From: Pyxidicoccus trucidator
GTDB lineage: Bacteria > Myxococcota > Myxococcia > Myxococcales > Myxococcaceae
Length of the DNA stretch: 64,000 nt
Assembly: GCF_010894435.1 (NCBI RefSeq)
Contig: NZ_JAAIXZ010000011.1
Coordinates: 1 to 64,000, forward strand
Direction: 5' to 3'
Part shown: positions 1 through 9,563 of the stretch, piece by piece
Layout: the number at the start of each line of letters is the position of its first letter
How positions within the stretch are numbered: position 1 is the first letter of the stretch
Notes under the pieces: model-generated
Seen by the model: the letters and a program-made list of their open reading frames with translations, nothing else
Databases searched by the model: none
What the model was told of the DNA's origin: nothing
Translations under genes and position numbers: made by a program

Positions 1-130
1 GGACTGGGCACGAAGCGCTCCGCCGTCAGCTCCGGCCGGCCCACGTACCCCACCGCAAGGCCCTCTCCTCCCACGTACAGCTCTCCCGGCACTCCCTCCG
101 GCACCGGCTCCAGCTCTCCGTCCAGCAGCG
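1..130 (-). pseudogene. NRPS adenylation-domain fragment
   Basis: Read on the minus strand, these bases are open and encode the region around core motif A6 of a non-ribosomal peptide synthetase adenylation domain ([14 protein letters not shown] followed by [11 protein letters not shown]). The similarity stops abruptly near base 125-132, where the sequence turns into the Arg/Pro-rich plus-strand coding repeat of another gene. Only about 43 residues are present, and no other NRPS sequence is visible in the window. NRPS modules are highly repetitive in myxobacteria, so a misjoin at a contig edge is as likely as a real insertion. The family identity is clear; the biological meaning is not. Confidence 0.75.
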
Positions 131-371
131 CCCGCCCCGCCGCGAGCGACCGCCCCGTGAGGACCGCCCTCCCCGTGAGGACCGCCCGCCCCGCGAGGAG
201 CGCGCGCGTGAGGAGCGTCCCCCCCGCGAGGAGCGCCCGCCACGGCCTCCCCGTGAGGACCGCCCCCCGAGAGACCCCAACTCCCTGCCCCGCGAGCTGA
301 CCTTCAAGCCGTTCAGCGCGCTGACGTCCGTGGCTCCGGCCAAGGACGGCGAGGGCTCCTCGGAGAGCTGA
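131..371 (+). CDS. C-terminal tail of an Arg/Pro/acidic-repeat protein (5' truncated)
   Basis: An open plus-strand frame ends with TGA at 369-371, 15 bases before the next gene. It consists of about a dozen [12 protein letters not shown]-type repeats followed by a non-repetitive end ([12 protein letters not shown], then [10 protein letters not shown]). Low-complexity tails rich in Arg, Pro and Glu are common on RNA-binding proteins and helicases, but nothing here identifies the body of the protein, which lies upstream of the NRPS-like junction and is not in the window. The frame stays open through the NRPS-like bases, but that part is antisense to the NRPS reading and is not believable as this protein. 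Confidence 0.5.
132..270 (+). repeat. In-frame ~18-bp coding repeats (PREDRP-type)
   Basis: Seven to eight imperfect copies of a unit around CCCCGTGAGGACCGCC encode alternating Arg-Pro-Pro-Arg-Glu-Asp/Glu. The copies vary mostly by Asp/Glu and third-base changes. Such arrays slip easily in replication and in assembly. Confidence 0.6.
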
Positions 372-386
372 GGAAACTGAGGCACC

Positions 387-2360
387 ATGGCGAAGAGGTT
401 GGGAGAGCGCCTCATCGAGGCCGGCCTCGTCAACGCGGGGGCCGTGGAGCAGGGCCTGGAGCACCAGAAGATCACCGGCCACAAGCTGGGTGACTGTCTG
501 GTGGAGCTGGGCCTGCTCCAGGAAGCGGCGCTGCTGCGCTTCCTGGCCTCCGAGTTCCAGACCCGGTTCGTCACCGCGGACAAGCTGGCCAAGGCGAAGA
601 TCGCCACCGAGGTGCTCGACAGGCTCCCCGTGCGCCTGGCCGAGGCGCAGAACGTGCTGCCGCTGGCCGTGGACCCGGAGCGCAAGCTGCTCTCCGTGGT
701 CGCCGCCGAGCCGCAGAACAAGGCGCTGATGGACGAGATTGCCCTCGTCACCGGCATGTCGGAGGTCTACGCGTACGTGGGCCTGCGCAGCGCCATCGCC
801 GCGGCCATCCGCAAGCACTACTACGGAGACCCCACCGCCTTCACCGCGCTGCTGGAGGGGGGCGGTGCCCAGGCCGCCTCGCCCGCCTTCCCCTCGCGCA
901 CGGGGGCCGCGGAGCACAACCGCACCAGCACGGGCCGCAGCACCATGACGGGGCTGAGCAGCCTCAACTACCGCATGGAGACGGACCCGCGCCTGCGGGT
1001 GCAGCGGCCCAGCAGCGCCACGCCGGCGGTCCGCCCCTCCACCCAGCGGCGCGAGCCGGGTGGCCCCCGGGGCATCGTCAGCGACAGCGACTACGTGGAG
1101 ACGCTGGGCATCATGGTGGGCCTGCTGGAGCAGGACCGGCAGCGGCACCGCGGGCACTCGGCGCAGCTGGCGCGGCAGGCGGGCATCGTCGGCCAGCGCA
1201 TGGGCATGCCCCACAAGGAGCTGGCGGCGCTGTCCATCGCCGCGTACCTGCACGACCTGGGCAAGCCGACCGAGCGCCACTTCTCCCTGGCCAGCAATGC
1301 CGTCAACCCGGACTGGAAGGCCCAGGCGAAGGTGGCCTGCCGCGCCCCCACGAAGCTGTTCGAGACGGTGCACCTGCCCGCGCAGGTCAACACCATCCTC
1401 GCGCAGCTCTATGAGGCGTGGGACGGCTCGGGCACGCCCCAGGGCGCCAAGGGCGAGGACATCACCCTGGGCGCGCGCATCCTCGCGGCGGTGGACAGCT
1501 TCCTGGAGCTGACGAAGAACCCGGGCAACGCGCACGGCAAGGCCTTCACCAAGGAGCAGGCGCTGGAGCACCTGCGGACGAACTCGGGCGTGCTCTATGA
1601 CCCGGTGGTGGCGGACATCGTCATCCAGCTCCAGAGCGGCGAGCTGCTGCGCCACCGGCTGGAGAGCGAGGGCCGGCAGGTGCTCATCGTGGAGCCGGAC
1701 GAGACGGCGCGCGGCGAGCTGCTGGAGGCCGTGCTGAAGCAGAAGCTGGTGGCCCACTCGCTGTCCACGCTGGAGGGCGCGCAGGACGGGCTCGCCCGGC
1801 AGGACTTCGACGTGCTGGCGGTGAGCCTCCGTCTGGGACAGCAGGAGGTGCTGGAGCTGCTCCAGCAGGCACGCTCGACGCCGGAGACCGCGGGGCTGCC
1901 CATTGCCGTGGTGGGCGAGCCGGATGCGGCCACCCGCGAGCGGCTGTTGATGAGCGGAGCCTCGGAGGTGCTGGCGCCGGGCGACAAGACGGTGGTCGCC
2001 AAGGCGGTGAGCGCCCTCCTGGAGGACCGGGTGCAGCACAACGGGCCGGGCCGCGTGGTGCGTGGCAGCTTCGACGAGCTGCCCCCGAAGGAGCTGCTGC
2101 GCACGCTCGCCGGGGGCCTGAAGAATGGGCGGCTGAACCTGCGCCAGCACACGCTGGAGGGCTACCTCCACCTGGAGCGTGGCCGGGTCGTCTTCGCTTC
2201 CTTCGGAGGCCACTCCGGGGAGCCCGCGCTCCAGGCCCTGCTGAAGCTGAAGCAGGCCGACTTCCAGTACGACCCGGACGCGCTGCTGCTGGACGTGCCG
2301 CAGATGGACCAGGACCTGCAGGACCTGCTGGCCCTGGCCAGCGCCGTCACCCCAGGCTGA
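387..2360 (+). CDS. MshEN-HD-receiver-like-DUF4388 regulatory protein
   Basis: A 657-residue multidomain signalling protein. Residues 1-150 resemble the MshEN/GspE N-terminal domain, a known c-di-GMP-binding fold. A poorly conserved linker follows. An HD-type domain spans about 230-400, with HD at 289-290 (YLHDLGKP) and a degenerate GYP signature DGSGTP at 346-351. A receiver-like domain starts near 432 (VLIVEPDE), and a DUF4388 domain fills residues 558-650. HD-GYP enzymes hydrolyse c-di-GMP, but Thr replaces Tyr in GYP and the preceding His pair is absent, so the domain may bind rather than cleave. The ATG start sits 15 bases after the previous stop. It is cytoplasmic, with no signal peptide or membrane segment. 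The substrate is inferred from the family only. Confidence 0.85.
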   Translation: MAKRLGERLIEAGLVNAGAVEQGLEHQKITGHKLGDCLVELGLLQEAALLRFLASEFQTRFVTADKLAKAKIATEVLDRLPVRLAEAQNVLPLAVDPERKLLSVVAAEPQNKALMDEIALVTGMSEVYAYVGLRSAIAAAIRKHYYGDPTAFTALLEGGGAQAASPAFPSRTGAAEHNRTSTGRSTMTGLSSLNYRMETDPRLRVQRPSSATPAVRPSTQRREPGGPRGIVSDSDYVETLGIMVGLLEQDRQRHRGHSAQLARQAGIVGQRMGMPHKELAALSIAAYLHDLGKPTERHFSLASNAVNPDWKAQAKVACRAPTKLFETVHLPAQVNTILAQLYEAWDGSGTPQGAKGEDITLGARILAAVDSFLELTKNPGNAHGKAFTKEQALEHLRTNSGVLYDPVVADIVIQLQSGELLRHRLESEGRQVLIVEPDETARGELLEAVLKQKLVAHSLSTLEGAQDGLARQDFDVLAVSLRLGQQEVLELLQQARSTPETAGLPIAVVGEPDAATRERLLMSGASEVLAPGDKTVVAKAVSALLEDRVQHNGPGRVVRGSFDELPPKELLRTLAGGLKNGRLNLRQHTLEGYLHLERGRVVFASFGGHSGEPALQALLKLKQADFQYDPDALLLDVPQMDQDLQDLLALASAVTPG

Positions 2361-3123
2361 GCGCGAAGAGGGAGGCGGCGTTGGCGGTGGTGGTCGCGGC
2401 CACCTCCTCCAGCGTCACGCCCTTCAGCTCCGCCACCTTGCGCGCCGTCTCCACCACGTGCGCGGGCTGGTTCTTCCGCCCGCGGTGCGGCACCGGTGCG
2501 AGGTAGGGGCTGTCCGTCTCCACCATCAGCCTGTCGAGCGGAGCGAAGCGCACCGCGTCCTGCAGCGCCTGCGCGTTCTTGTAGGTGACGACGCCGGACA
2601 GGGACAGGAAGAAGCCCAGGTCCAGGTAGCGCCGCGCCGCGGCCGTGTCCCCGGTGAAGCAGTGGATGACGCCCCGGGACAGCCCCGCCTCGCGAAGAAT
2701 CCCCTCGCAGTCGTCGTGGGCGTCGCGCACGTGCACCACCAGCGGCTTGCCCAGCCCCCGCGCCAGGGCGCACTGCCGCCGGAAGACGGTGGCCTGCACC
2801 TCGCGGGGCGAGTGGTCGTAGTAGTAGTCCAGGCCCGCCTCCCCCACCGCGCGCACCTCCGGCCGGGCGCACGTCGCCTCCAGCGTGGCGAAGTCCGCCT
2901 CGGTGGCACGCGCGGCCTCGTGGGGGTGGATGCCCAGCGTGGGCGACAGGAAGTCCGGGTGCGCGGCGGCCAGCTCCAGCGCGTTGCCCCAGTCGCCCGG
3001 CCCCCGGAACTGCCCCACGACGATGGCGTGGACCAGGCCGGCGGCGCGGGCGCCGTCCAGGATGGCCACCACGTCCGGGTAGTCCTTCACCTCGAGATGA
3101 CAATGGGCGTCGACCAGTCTCAT
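2347..3123 (-). CDS. tatD: TatD family metal-dependent hydrolase (DNase)
   Basis: A 258-residue TIM-barrel hydrolase of the TatD/YcfH family, of normal length. Visible metal ligands are the N-terminal HxH (VDAHCHLE), the Glu in [10 protein letters not shown], the His in VVHVRDAH, the His in VIHCFTG and the Asp in ETDSPYLAP. Family members act as 3'-5' exonucleases or deoxyribonucleases in DNA repair. The ATG overlaps the stop of the upstream HEAT gene by four bases (ATGA), so translation is probably coupled. The 3' end overlaps the convergent HD/DUF4388 gene by 14 bases. It often follows metG in bacteria, as it does here with one gene between. Confidence 0.95.
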   Translation of the reverse strand: MRLVDAHCHLEVKDYPDVVAILDGARAAGLVHAIVVGQFRGPGDWGNALELAAAHPDFLSPTLGIHPHEAARATEADFATLEATCARPEVRAVGEAGLDYYYDHSPREVQATVFRRQCALARGLGKPLVVHVRDAHDDCEGILREAGLSRGVIHCFTGDTAAARRYLDLGFFLSLSGVVTYKNAQALQDAVRFAPLDRLMVETDSPYLAPVPHRGRKNQPAHVVETARKVAELKGVTLEEVAATTTANAASLFALSLG

Positions 3124-4097
3124 GGCTCCTCCTGCACCAGCTCTTCCAGCTCCATGCGCCCTTCGGGTGTGGTGAAGGTGGAGATGGAGGCACGCACCCG
3201 CTCGCGGCCCTCGGGCAGGCCCAGCCGCCAGAGCGCATCCGCGGCGTCCAGGCGGAAGTCCTCGTCGGCGCTCCGCTCGTCCAGCAGCGCGAGCAGCCAG
3301 GGCAGCGCCCGCTCGTCGCCCAGCCGCCCCAGCCCGCGCGCGGCGGCGCCCCGGCACTCGTCCTTCGGGTCGTCCAGGATGGCCTTCAGTTGCTCCAGGG
3401 CCCCCGGGGCCTTCACCGCGCCGCACAGCTCCACGGCCAGCGCGCGGTCCGGGTTCCACTTCTTCTTCTGGGCCCGCTGGAGGAGGTACGTCGCCCCCTC
3501 CGGGTCTCCCAGCTCCGCCAGCACGCCCGCCGCCTGCGTCTTGTCGAAGGCGGGCAGCAGCCACCGGTGGAAGAGGCGCTTCACCGCCGGCAGTGCGCGG
3601 GCGTCCTTCAATTGCCCCAGCGCACCCAGGGCACGGAAGCGCAGCAGGTCCGCGTCCAGCGCCTCCAGCAACACCTCCAGGCCGGCGGCGTGCCCGAGCC
3701 CGGCGATGCCTCGCGCGGCCTCGAAGCGGACCTCCGGCATCGGGTCCTCCAGCATGCTGGCCAGCGCGCCGCGCAGGTCCTGCCGGTACAGGTCCGCCAG
3801 CCGGCCGGTGGCCTCCAGCCGCACCATCCACTCGTCGTCGCGCAGCCGGGGCAGGAGCGTTGCGGGCTGCTCGTCCTCGGGCAGCACCGCCGTGGCCAGG
3901 CGCACGCCCGCGCGGCGCACCTCCGGCTGCTTGTCCACCAGCAGCCGGGGGAGTGCGTCCACGAAGTCGGGCCCGCGCCCGGGAACCTCGGACGCGAGCT
4001 GGAAGAGCTGGTCCGCGGCCTCGGCCCGGAGCGCCGGGCGCTTCTCACGCTCCAGGGCCAGCAGGGCGCTGTCACGCTCGGCGCGCCAGTCCATCAC
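3120..4097 (-). CDS. HEAT-repeat protein
   Basis: A 325-residue protein made almost entirely of helical repeats with the HEAT pattern (for example PEVRFEAARGIAGLG and ECRGAAARGLGRLGDERALPWLLALL). Such repeats form a curved scaffold for protein-protein contacts; no catalytic residues or membrane segments are visible. The start is GTG at 4097 or the adjacent ATG at 4094, one to a few bases after the metG stop. It ends in a four-base overlap with tatD. Position in the metG-tatD operon suggests a housekeeping scaffold, but its partner cannot be read from the sequence. Confidence 0.85.
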   Translation of the reverse strand: MMDWRAERDSALLALEREKRPALRAEAADQLFQLASEVPGRGPDFVDALPRLLVDKQPEVRRAGVRLATAVLPEDEQPATLLPRLRDDEWMVRLEATGRLADLYRQDLRGALASMLEDPMPEVRFEAARGIAGLGHAAGLEVLLEALDADLLRFRALGALGQLKDARALPAVKRLFHRWLLPAFDKTQAAGVLAELGDPEGATYLLQRAQKKKWNPDRALAVELCGAVKAPGALEQLKAILDDPKDECRGAAARGLGRLGDERALPWLLALLDERSADEDFRLDAADALWRLGLPEGRERVRASISTFTTPEGRMELEELVQEEP

Positions 4098-4098
4098 C

Positions 4099-6243
4099 TC
4101 ACTTCACCTCGCTGCCGGGCGGCATGTCACCCGGGTCCAGCAGCGACAGGTCCTTCCCTCCAGGCCCTGCCGTGAGGAGCATGCCGCGCGACTCGATTCC
4201 CTTGAGCTTGCGCGGCTTGAGGTTGGCCACCACCACCACGCGGCGCCCGGTGAGGGACTCCGGCGCGTATGCCTCCGCGATGCCGGAGACGATGGTGCGC
4301 GGGCCACCAGGCTCGCCCACGTCCACCGTGAGCTTCAGCAGCTTGTCCGCGTCCTTCACCTTCTCCGCGGCCAGCACCTTGCCCGACTTGAGCACCACCT
4401 TCGCGAAGTCCGCGTACTCGATTTCCCCCGTCGCATCACCGGAGCCCGCTCCAGCGCCCGCTCCGGGTGAGGCCTGGGTGGCCGGCTGCGGCGCGGCGGC
4501 GGGCTTCTTCTCCTTCTTCTCCTTGCCCTCCTTGGCGCCACCGGCCGGCTTCGCCTCCGCGGACTGCGGAGCCCCTTCCGCGGGCGCCTTGATGATGGCG
4601 TTGACGCGGTCCGGCTCCAGCCGGGGCAGCAGCGGCTCCGGGGTGCCGGTGGGACGGCTGCGGTCCAGCAGCGGGTACTTCGCGCCCTCCAGCGCCTGGA
4701 ACGTCAGGGCCGGCGCGCCGAGCTGGGCGAACAGCTTCTCCGACAGACGCGGCGTCACCGGGGCGAGCAGCGCGCCCAGCAGGTACACCACGTCCGCCAC
4801 GTCGGACAGGTCCGCGCGCGCGCCTTCGGCCGTCTCGGGCTTGCGGACGGCCGCCCACGGGGCCTGCGTCTGGACGAAGGCATTGGCGGCCGAGGCAATG
4901 TCGGTAATCACCCGGATGGCGTTGCGGTACTCGAGCTTCTCGAACGCGGCGCGCACCTCGGGCACGCGGGCGAGCGCGGACTCCACCAGCGCGCGGCCCG
5001 GCCCCTCGGTGCGGGCAGGCGCCAGCCGCTTCTCCAGCGGCCCCGCCAGCAGCGACAGGGCGCGGTTGGCCAGGTTGCACACGTTGTTGACCAGCTCGCC
5101 GTTCACCCGCTCGCGGAAGTCCTTGAGGTTGAGGTCCAGGTCCTCCACGCCCGCGCCCAGGTTGGCCGCGTAGAAGTAGCGCAGGTAGCTGGGGTCCAGT
5201 TGGTTCAGGTAGTCCCGGATTGGCACCATGGTGCCGCGGCTCTTGGCCATCTTCTCGCCATTCACCGTGAGGTGGCCGTGGACCTTGATTTCGTTCGGGA
5301 TGTGGAAGCCCGCGACGTTGAGCACGGCCGGCCAGAACAGGGCATGGAAGTAGACGATGTCCTTGCCGATGAAGTGGATGATGCGCGAGGGGCTGCCGGC
5401 ATCCCAGTAGTCCAGCGCGCTCTTCGCCTTCCCTGTCTCCTTCGCCCACTTCTCCGTGGTGGCGATGTAGCCGATGGGGGCGTCCAGCCAGACGTAGAAG
5501 TACTTGTCCGTCTCGCCCGGAATCGCGAAGCCGAAGTAGGGCCCGTCGCGGCTGATGTCCCAGTCCGCCAGGCCCTTCTCGAAGAAGCCCTGGAGCTGGG
5601 TGGCGAGGCCCGGGTGGATGAAGCCGGGCCGGCGCAGCACGGACTGGAGGAAGTCCGCGTGCCGGGACAGCTTGAAGAACAGGTGCTCGGAGTGCTTGCG
5701 CACCGGCGGCGTGCCGCACAGGGCACAGCGGGGCTCGATGAGGTCGGTGGGCGCGTAGGCCTTGCCGCACTTCTCGCAGGCGTCGCCGTACTGGTCCGTC
5801 GCCTTGCAGTTGGGACAGGTGCCCTTGATGAAGCGGTCCGGCAGGAAGCGGCGGTCCTTCTCGCAGTACGCCTGCTCGATGTTGCGCCGCTCGATGTCGC
5901 CCTTCTCCTTCAGCCGCCCGTAGATGAGCTCCGCGTAGTGGCGGTTCTCCGGCGAGTTGGTGGAGTGGAAGTAGTCGAAGCGGATGTCCAGGTCGTGGAA
6001 GTCCCGCTGGTGCTCGTCGTGGAAGCGGGCGATGAACTCCTCGGGCTTGACGCCCTGCTTCGCCGCGTTGATTTCGATGGGGGTGCCGTGGGTGTCGTCC
6101 GCGCAGAAGTAGACGACGTCCTTGCCGCACGAGCGGAGGAACCGGACGTAGATGTCCGTCTGGATGTACTCGACGGCGTGGCCGATGTGGGCAGAGCCGT
6201 TCGCGTAGGGCAGCGCGCTGGTGACGAGGATTCTCTCAGCCAT
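4099..6243 (-). CDS. metG: Methionyl-tRNA synthetase
   Basis: A 714-residue class I synthetase that charges tRNA-Met. The HIGH motif is at residues 19-22 (SAHIGH) and the KMSKS motif at 331-335 as KMAKS. Zinc-knuckle cysteines appear as CPNC, CEKC and CALC. The anticodon-binding helical domain follows. An Ala/Pro/Lys-rich linker near residues 560-600 then leads into a C-terminal EMAP-II-like tRNA-binding domain of about 110 residues (YADFAKVVLKSGKVLAAEKV onward), which also allows dimerisation. Length and domain order are normal for the long MetG form. It is the first gene of the metG-HEAT-tatD operon. Confidence 0.97.
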   Translation of the reverse strand: MAERILVTSALPYANGSAHIGHAVEYIQTDIYVRFLRSCGKDVVYFCADDTHGTPIEINAAKQGVKPEEFIARFHDEHQRDFHDLDIRFDYFHSTNSPENRHYAELIYGRLKEKGDIERRNIEQAYCEKDRRFLPDRFIKGTCPNCKATDQYGDACEKCGKAYAPTDLIEPRCALCGTPPVRKHSEHLFFKLSRHADFLQSVLRRPGFIHPGLATQLQGFFEKGLADWDISRDGPYFGFAIPGETDKYFYVWLDAPIGYIATTEKWAKETGKAKSALDYWDAGSPSRIIHFIGKDIVYFHALFWPAVLNVAGFHIPNEIKVHGHLTVNGEKMAKSRGTMVPIRDYLNQLDPSYLRYFYAANLGAGVEDLDLNLKDFRERVNGELVNNVCNLANRALSLLAGPLEKRLAPARTEGPGRALVESALARVPEVRAAFEKLEYRNAIRVITDIASAANAFVQTQAPWAAVRKPETAEGARADLSDVADVVYLLGALLAPVTPRLSEKLFAQLGAPALTFQALEGAKYPLLDRSRPTGTPEPLLPRLEPDRVNAIIKAPAEGAPQSAEAKPAGGAKEGKEKKEKKPAAAPQPATQASPGAGAGAGSGDATGEIEYADFAKVVLKSGKVLAAEKVKDADKLLKLTVDVGEPGGPRTIVSGIAEAYAPESLTGRRVVVVANLKPRKLKGIESRGMLLTAGPGGKDLSLLDPGDMPPGSEVK

Positions 6244-6358
6244 GGATTCTCCTGAGGGCGGCGGACCTTAGCCGCTCGGGTGGCCGAGGTCATCGACGGC
6301 GTGAGGCCCGCGTGCACGAATGCACCGCGGGGCCGTAGATGTTATCGACCGGATACGC

Positions 6359-7171
6359 ATGTGCACCATCGTCATCCTGCGCCAGGTCCACCCCGAGTGG
6401 CCGCTGGTGCTCGCGGCCAACCGGGACGAGTTCTTCGCCCGCCCCGCCACCGGTCCCCAGGTTCTCCGGGAGTCCCCTCGCGTCGTCGGAGGACGGGACG
6501 TGGAGCGGGGTGGCACGTGGATGGGTGTTACTAACGAAGGGCTCTTCGTGGGCCTGACGAACCAGCGGGGCGGGCGAGGCCAGGGGCCGGCCGCCCGCTC
6601 GCGGGGCGAGGTGGTGCTGCGCGCCCTGGAAGCGGGGAGCGTGGAGGCCATCGAGCGCTACCTGGACACCCTCCCGGGCGACGAGTTCCTCCCCTTCAAC
6701 CTCCTCTATGGGGACGCGCGGGTGCTCCGCGTGGCCTACGCCCGGCCCGGGGAGAAGCGGCTGCGACGGGAGGACGTGCCCCCCGGCATCCACGTGCTGC
6801 CCAATGACGTGCTGGACTCGCCCGCGCTGCCCAAGGTGGAGCGGGCCCGGCTGCTGGCGGCGGAGGTGGCCCACCGGCCCTGGCCGGAGCTGGAGGCCGG
6901 ACTGAAGGCGCTCCTGGCGGACGCGACGCTGCCGGACCTGGCGCATGTGCCCACACCGCCGGCCGGCGAGGACCTGCCGCGCGACTTCCTGAGGCAGCTC
7001 CAGGCGCTCTGCATCCACACGCCCGCCTACGGCACGCGCTCCTCGGCCATCGTCACGCTCGCGCCAGGGCACGTGGGGCACTACCTCTCCACGGAGACGG
7101 CGCCCTGCCAGGGCCCGTGGCGGGACGTCACCGGACTGCTCGCGCCGCCCGCCACCTCGGCCAACGGCTGA
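6359..7171 (+). CDS. NRDE family protein (TANGO2-like)
   Basis: A 270-residue protein with the hallmark N-terminus of the NRDE/TANGO2 family: MCTIVIL, with Cys at position 2, then AANRDEFFARP and a Gly-rich GGTWMGV segment. The family has a fold related to N-terminal nucleophile hydrolases, and the second-position Cys is the likely nucleophile, which supports choosing ATG 6359 over the in-frame start further upstream. The function of bacterial members is poorly known; eukaryotic TANGO2 affects haem and lipid handling. It is probably transcribed alone, divergent from metG. Confidence 0.88.
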   Translation: MCTIVILRQVHPEWPLVLAANRDEFFARPATGPQVLRESPRVVGGRDVERGGTWMGVTNEGLFVGLTNQRGGRGQGPAARSRGEVVLRALEAGSVEAIERYLDTLPGDEFLPFNLLYGDARVLRVAYARPGEKRLRREDVPPGIHVLPNDVLDSPALPKVERARLLAAEVAHRPWPELEAGLKALLADATLPDLAHVPTPPAGEDLPRDFLRQLQALCIHTPAYGTRSSAIVTLAPGHVGHYLSTETAPCQGPWRDVTGLLAPPATSANG

Positions 7172-7231
7172 GGCCGCGAGCCCCGGGGCGGTGGGCCCGA
7201 GCCGACGGCTCCCGCAGGCCCCAAAAGAAAA

Positions 7232-7262
7232 CCGCCCCCGGAGCGCGAGGCCCCGGAGGCGC
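7232..7262 (-). terminator. Rho-independent terminator of the M4 protease gene
   Basis: On the minus strand, a GC-rich stem of about 11 pairs (CGCCTCCGGGG with CTCCGGGGGCG, including G-U pairs) and a 7-base loop are followed by GGTTTTCTTTT. It lies 57 bases beyond the stop of the minus-strand metalloprotease. The plus strand has no T-run after the stem, so it points one way. Confidence 0.7.
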
Positions 7263-7318
7263 TTGTCCAGCGGAGGTCCGGGCTTCAGGCGCCCGGTCCC
7301 TCCGTCCTGCGCGTCAGG

Positions 7319-9229
7319 CTAGTACGTCGCCTTGAGCGAGGCGCCGCTGAAGGCCGAGTAGCCACGCAGCAGGATGTAGAAGCGGCCCGCGGCCGTCTTC
7401 GCCGCGATGTTGCACGTCTCGTTGTTGCCGGAGAGGTACGGGCGGCAGTCGTACGCGGTCGTCGTGGGCGCCGAGTTGAAGCGCACGTACATGTCCGCGT
7501 CACCCGTGCCGCCGCTCAGGGCGAAGGTGGAAGCGCGGCTGGCCGGCACGTCGATGCAGAAGAACTGCTGCGAGCTGGCGGCGCCGGAGATGCCCGTGCG
7601 CGCCACGCCGTTGGTCAGCAGGGTGCACGTCGGAGGAGGCGTCGTCACGCCCACGCCCACGGCCTCCCAGGCCTTGTTCACCGCGTCCTGCTCCGCCGTG
7701 GTGTAGCCGAGCAGCGACGCGGCCTGCGCCGTGTACGTCTTCGCCTGGGCGAAGGTGGTGCCCGTGCCCATCAGGTCCGTGTTGGCCTTGTAGAAGATGC
7801 GCGCGGCCTTCTCCACGCCCAGCGCCGGCACCGTCACCGTCGTCTTGGCGCGCGGGTGCGTGCCACCCGTGGACAGCAGCTTGAACGCCAGGTTGGCGAT
7901 GCCCGAGTTCCAGTGCACGCCGCCGTTGTCGGAGGTGCCCGTGTAGCGCTCGGGGTAGTAGTCCTTGGACGAGCCGTCCTGCGTCGGGTTCGCCATGTAG
8001 CGGAGGGCGTCACCCGCGGTGGCCGGGGTCCAGATGTCCTCGCCAATCAGCCACACGTCCGTGCCCGTGGCCCAGCCCGTGGACCAGCTCTCGCAGACGG
8101 CCGCGAAGATGTCGGACATGCCCTCGTTCAGCGCGCCGGACTCGTTGGAGTACGTGAGGTTGGACTCGGACGACGTCACGGCGTGCGTCAGCTCGTGCAC
8201 CGTCACGTCCGCGTCGCGGCCCAGCTGGCCGGAGTTCACCCCGTCGCCGTCGCCGTACACCATCTGGGTGCCGTTCCAGAAGGCGTTCACGTAGTTGCTG
8301 CTGTAGTGCACGCTGCTGCGCATCTGCGCGCCCGCGTTGTTGTACGAGTCGCGGTTGAAGATGGTCTTGTAGCAGTCGTAGGTGAAGCCGAGCATGTCGT
8401 AGTTGATGTCGACATGCGCGTCGCCCGCGGCCGCGCCACCCTCGCTGCGGCGCAGGGTGCCGGGCAGAGAGGTGCCGTTGTTGGAGGTGTACACCGCGCG
8501 GTTCTTCGCCGCGTGGATGTCGGAGGTGCGGTCGGCCACGACGCCCGTGGTGGCATCCACATAGACGTGGTCGCGGATGGGCAGGTCGGCGCCCTCACCC
8601 GTCACCACCACCTCGAAGGCCAGCGTCAGCTTCTGGCCGTGGCCGGCGCGCAGGTAGACGAGCCGGGGCTGGCCGTCCACCTCGAGGCGGGTGCCCACGG
8701 TGTTGCGCAGGGCGGCCGTCACCGCCGACTGGGGCGCGATGCGCGCCCGGACGGGTACGCCGAACTCGCCGTCACGGGCCGAGCCGTTGGCCATGACGAT
8801 GTTGCCCTCCGGGTCCAGGTGGACGATGAGCTCCTGGCCCACCACCGGGAGGTTGTTCTTCATCTGGTTGTAGCGGATGTGGGTGTAGCCCAGGTCATCC
8901 ACGTTGACCCGGCTCACCACCAGGTCCTCGGCGCGCAGGCGGAAGCTGCCGGCGATGTTCGGCAGCGCCGCGCTGACGGCACGCACCGTGTCCGCGCCCG
9001 CGAAGCCGCGCAGCGCGCTGTCCGCGGAACCCAGGTTGCCGCGGATGAAGAAGGGAACGCCGTCGTCATGCCGGCCCACCACCTCGACGCCGGGCATGGC
9101 GGCAAGGGAGCTCGTCACTTCCGAGAGCTCGTCCGGCTTCTGCACATCTTGCGTCGTCGCGTCACCGCCCACTTCGCAGGCGGTCAGGGGGAGGACCAAC
9201 AGGGCGGTAAGAATACGGGTTCGAACCAA
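7319..9229 (-). CDS. Secreted M4 (thermolysin-like) metalloprotease, lipoprotein-type leader
   Basis: A 636-residue preproenzyme. The leader ends in the lipobox LTAC at about residue 18. An FTP/PepSY-type propeptide reaches about residue 200. The peptidase M4 catalytic domain carries the zinc site HELTH at 345-349 and the third ligand Glu369 in NEGMSD. A C-terminal pre-peptidase (PPC) beta-sandwich domain runs from about residue 540. The TTG start is preceded by AGGAG at suitable spacing. M4 enzymes digest extracellular protein, in keeping with predatory and saprophytic feeding. A terminator follows. A PPC tail is usually removed after export. Confidence 0.93.
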   Translation of the reverse strand: MVRTRILTALLVLPLTACEVGGDATTQDVQKPDELSEVTSSLAAMPGVEVVGRHDDGVPFFIRGNLGSADSALRGFAGADTVRAVSAALPNIAGSFRLRAEDLVVSRVNVDDLGYTHIRYNQMKNNLPVVGQELIVHLDPEGNIVMANGSARDGEFGVPVRARIAPQSAVTAALRNTVGTRLEVDGQPRLVYLRAGHGQKLTLAFEVVVTGEGADLPIRDHVYVDATTGVVADRTSDIHAAKNRAVYTSNNGTSLPGTLRRSEGGAAAGDAHVDINYDMLGFTYDCYKTIFNRDSYNNAGAQMRSSVHYSSNYVNAFWNGTQMVYGDGDGVNSGQLGRDADVTVHELTHAVTSSESNLTYSNESGALNEGMSDIFAAVCESWSTGWATGTDVWLIGEDIWTPATAGDALRYMANPTQDGSSKDYYPERYTGTSDNGGVHWNSGIANLAFKLLSTGGTHPRAKTTVTVPALGVEKAARIFYKANTDLMGTGTTFAQAKTYTAQAASLLGYTTAEQDAVNKAWEAVGVGVTTPPPTCTLLTNGVARTGISGAASSQQFFCIDVPASRASTFALSGGTGDADMYVRFNSAPTTTAYDCRPYLSGNNETCNIAAKTAAGRFYILLRGYSAFSGASLKATY

Positions 9230-9563
9230 GGGGGATGGCTCCTGTGCGCCTGGCGGCGGTGCGCCGACGGGCGACTCCCCTTGAGCACGGTTCGGGCCAA
9301 CGCCTTGAGCCCCTGCGATACCCTCTATTAGCCCCGCGCCGCCGGTTGCCCGACTGGCACACGGATGTCCCGTATCGCGCGCAACGAATGTATGGGGTAT
9401 TTACAGAAAAGCCGGGAAAACGCGTTCGCTCATTCTGCGACAGCATCTTCTACCGCTGTCCTCCCAAGCGACACACCAGCAGTGACAGTGTCTGGTTTGA
9501 GGACAGGGATTACTCTACTCAAGAATGTTTGGCATTGCAACCTTCCGCGGGTAGCAAATGCCC
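9230..9563. other. Intergenic region without a gene
   Basis: It lies between the start of the M4 protease and the 3' end of the minus-strand methyltransferase-like gene. The part around 9400-9550 is less GC-rich than its surroundings and probably holds the protease promoter, but I could not place convincing -35/-10 elements. No conserved reading frame is evident. Confidence 0.5.
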
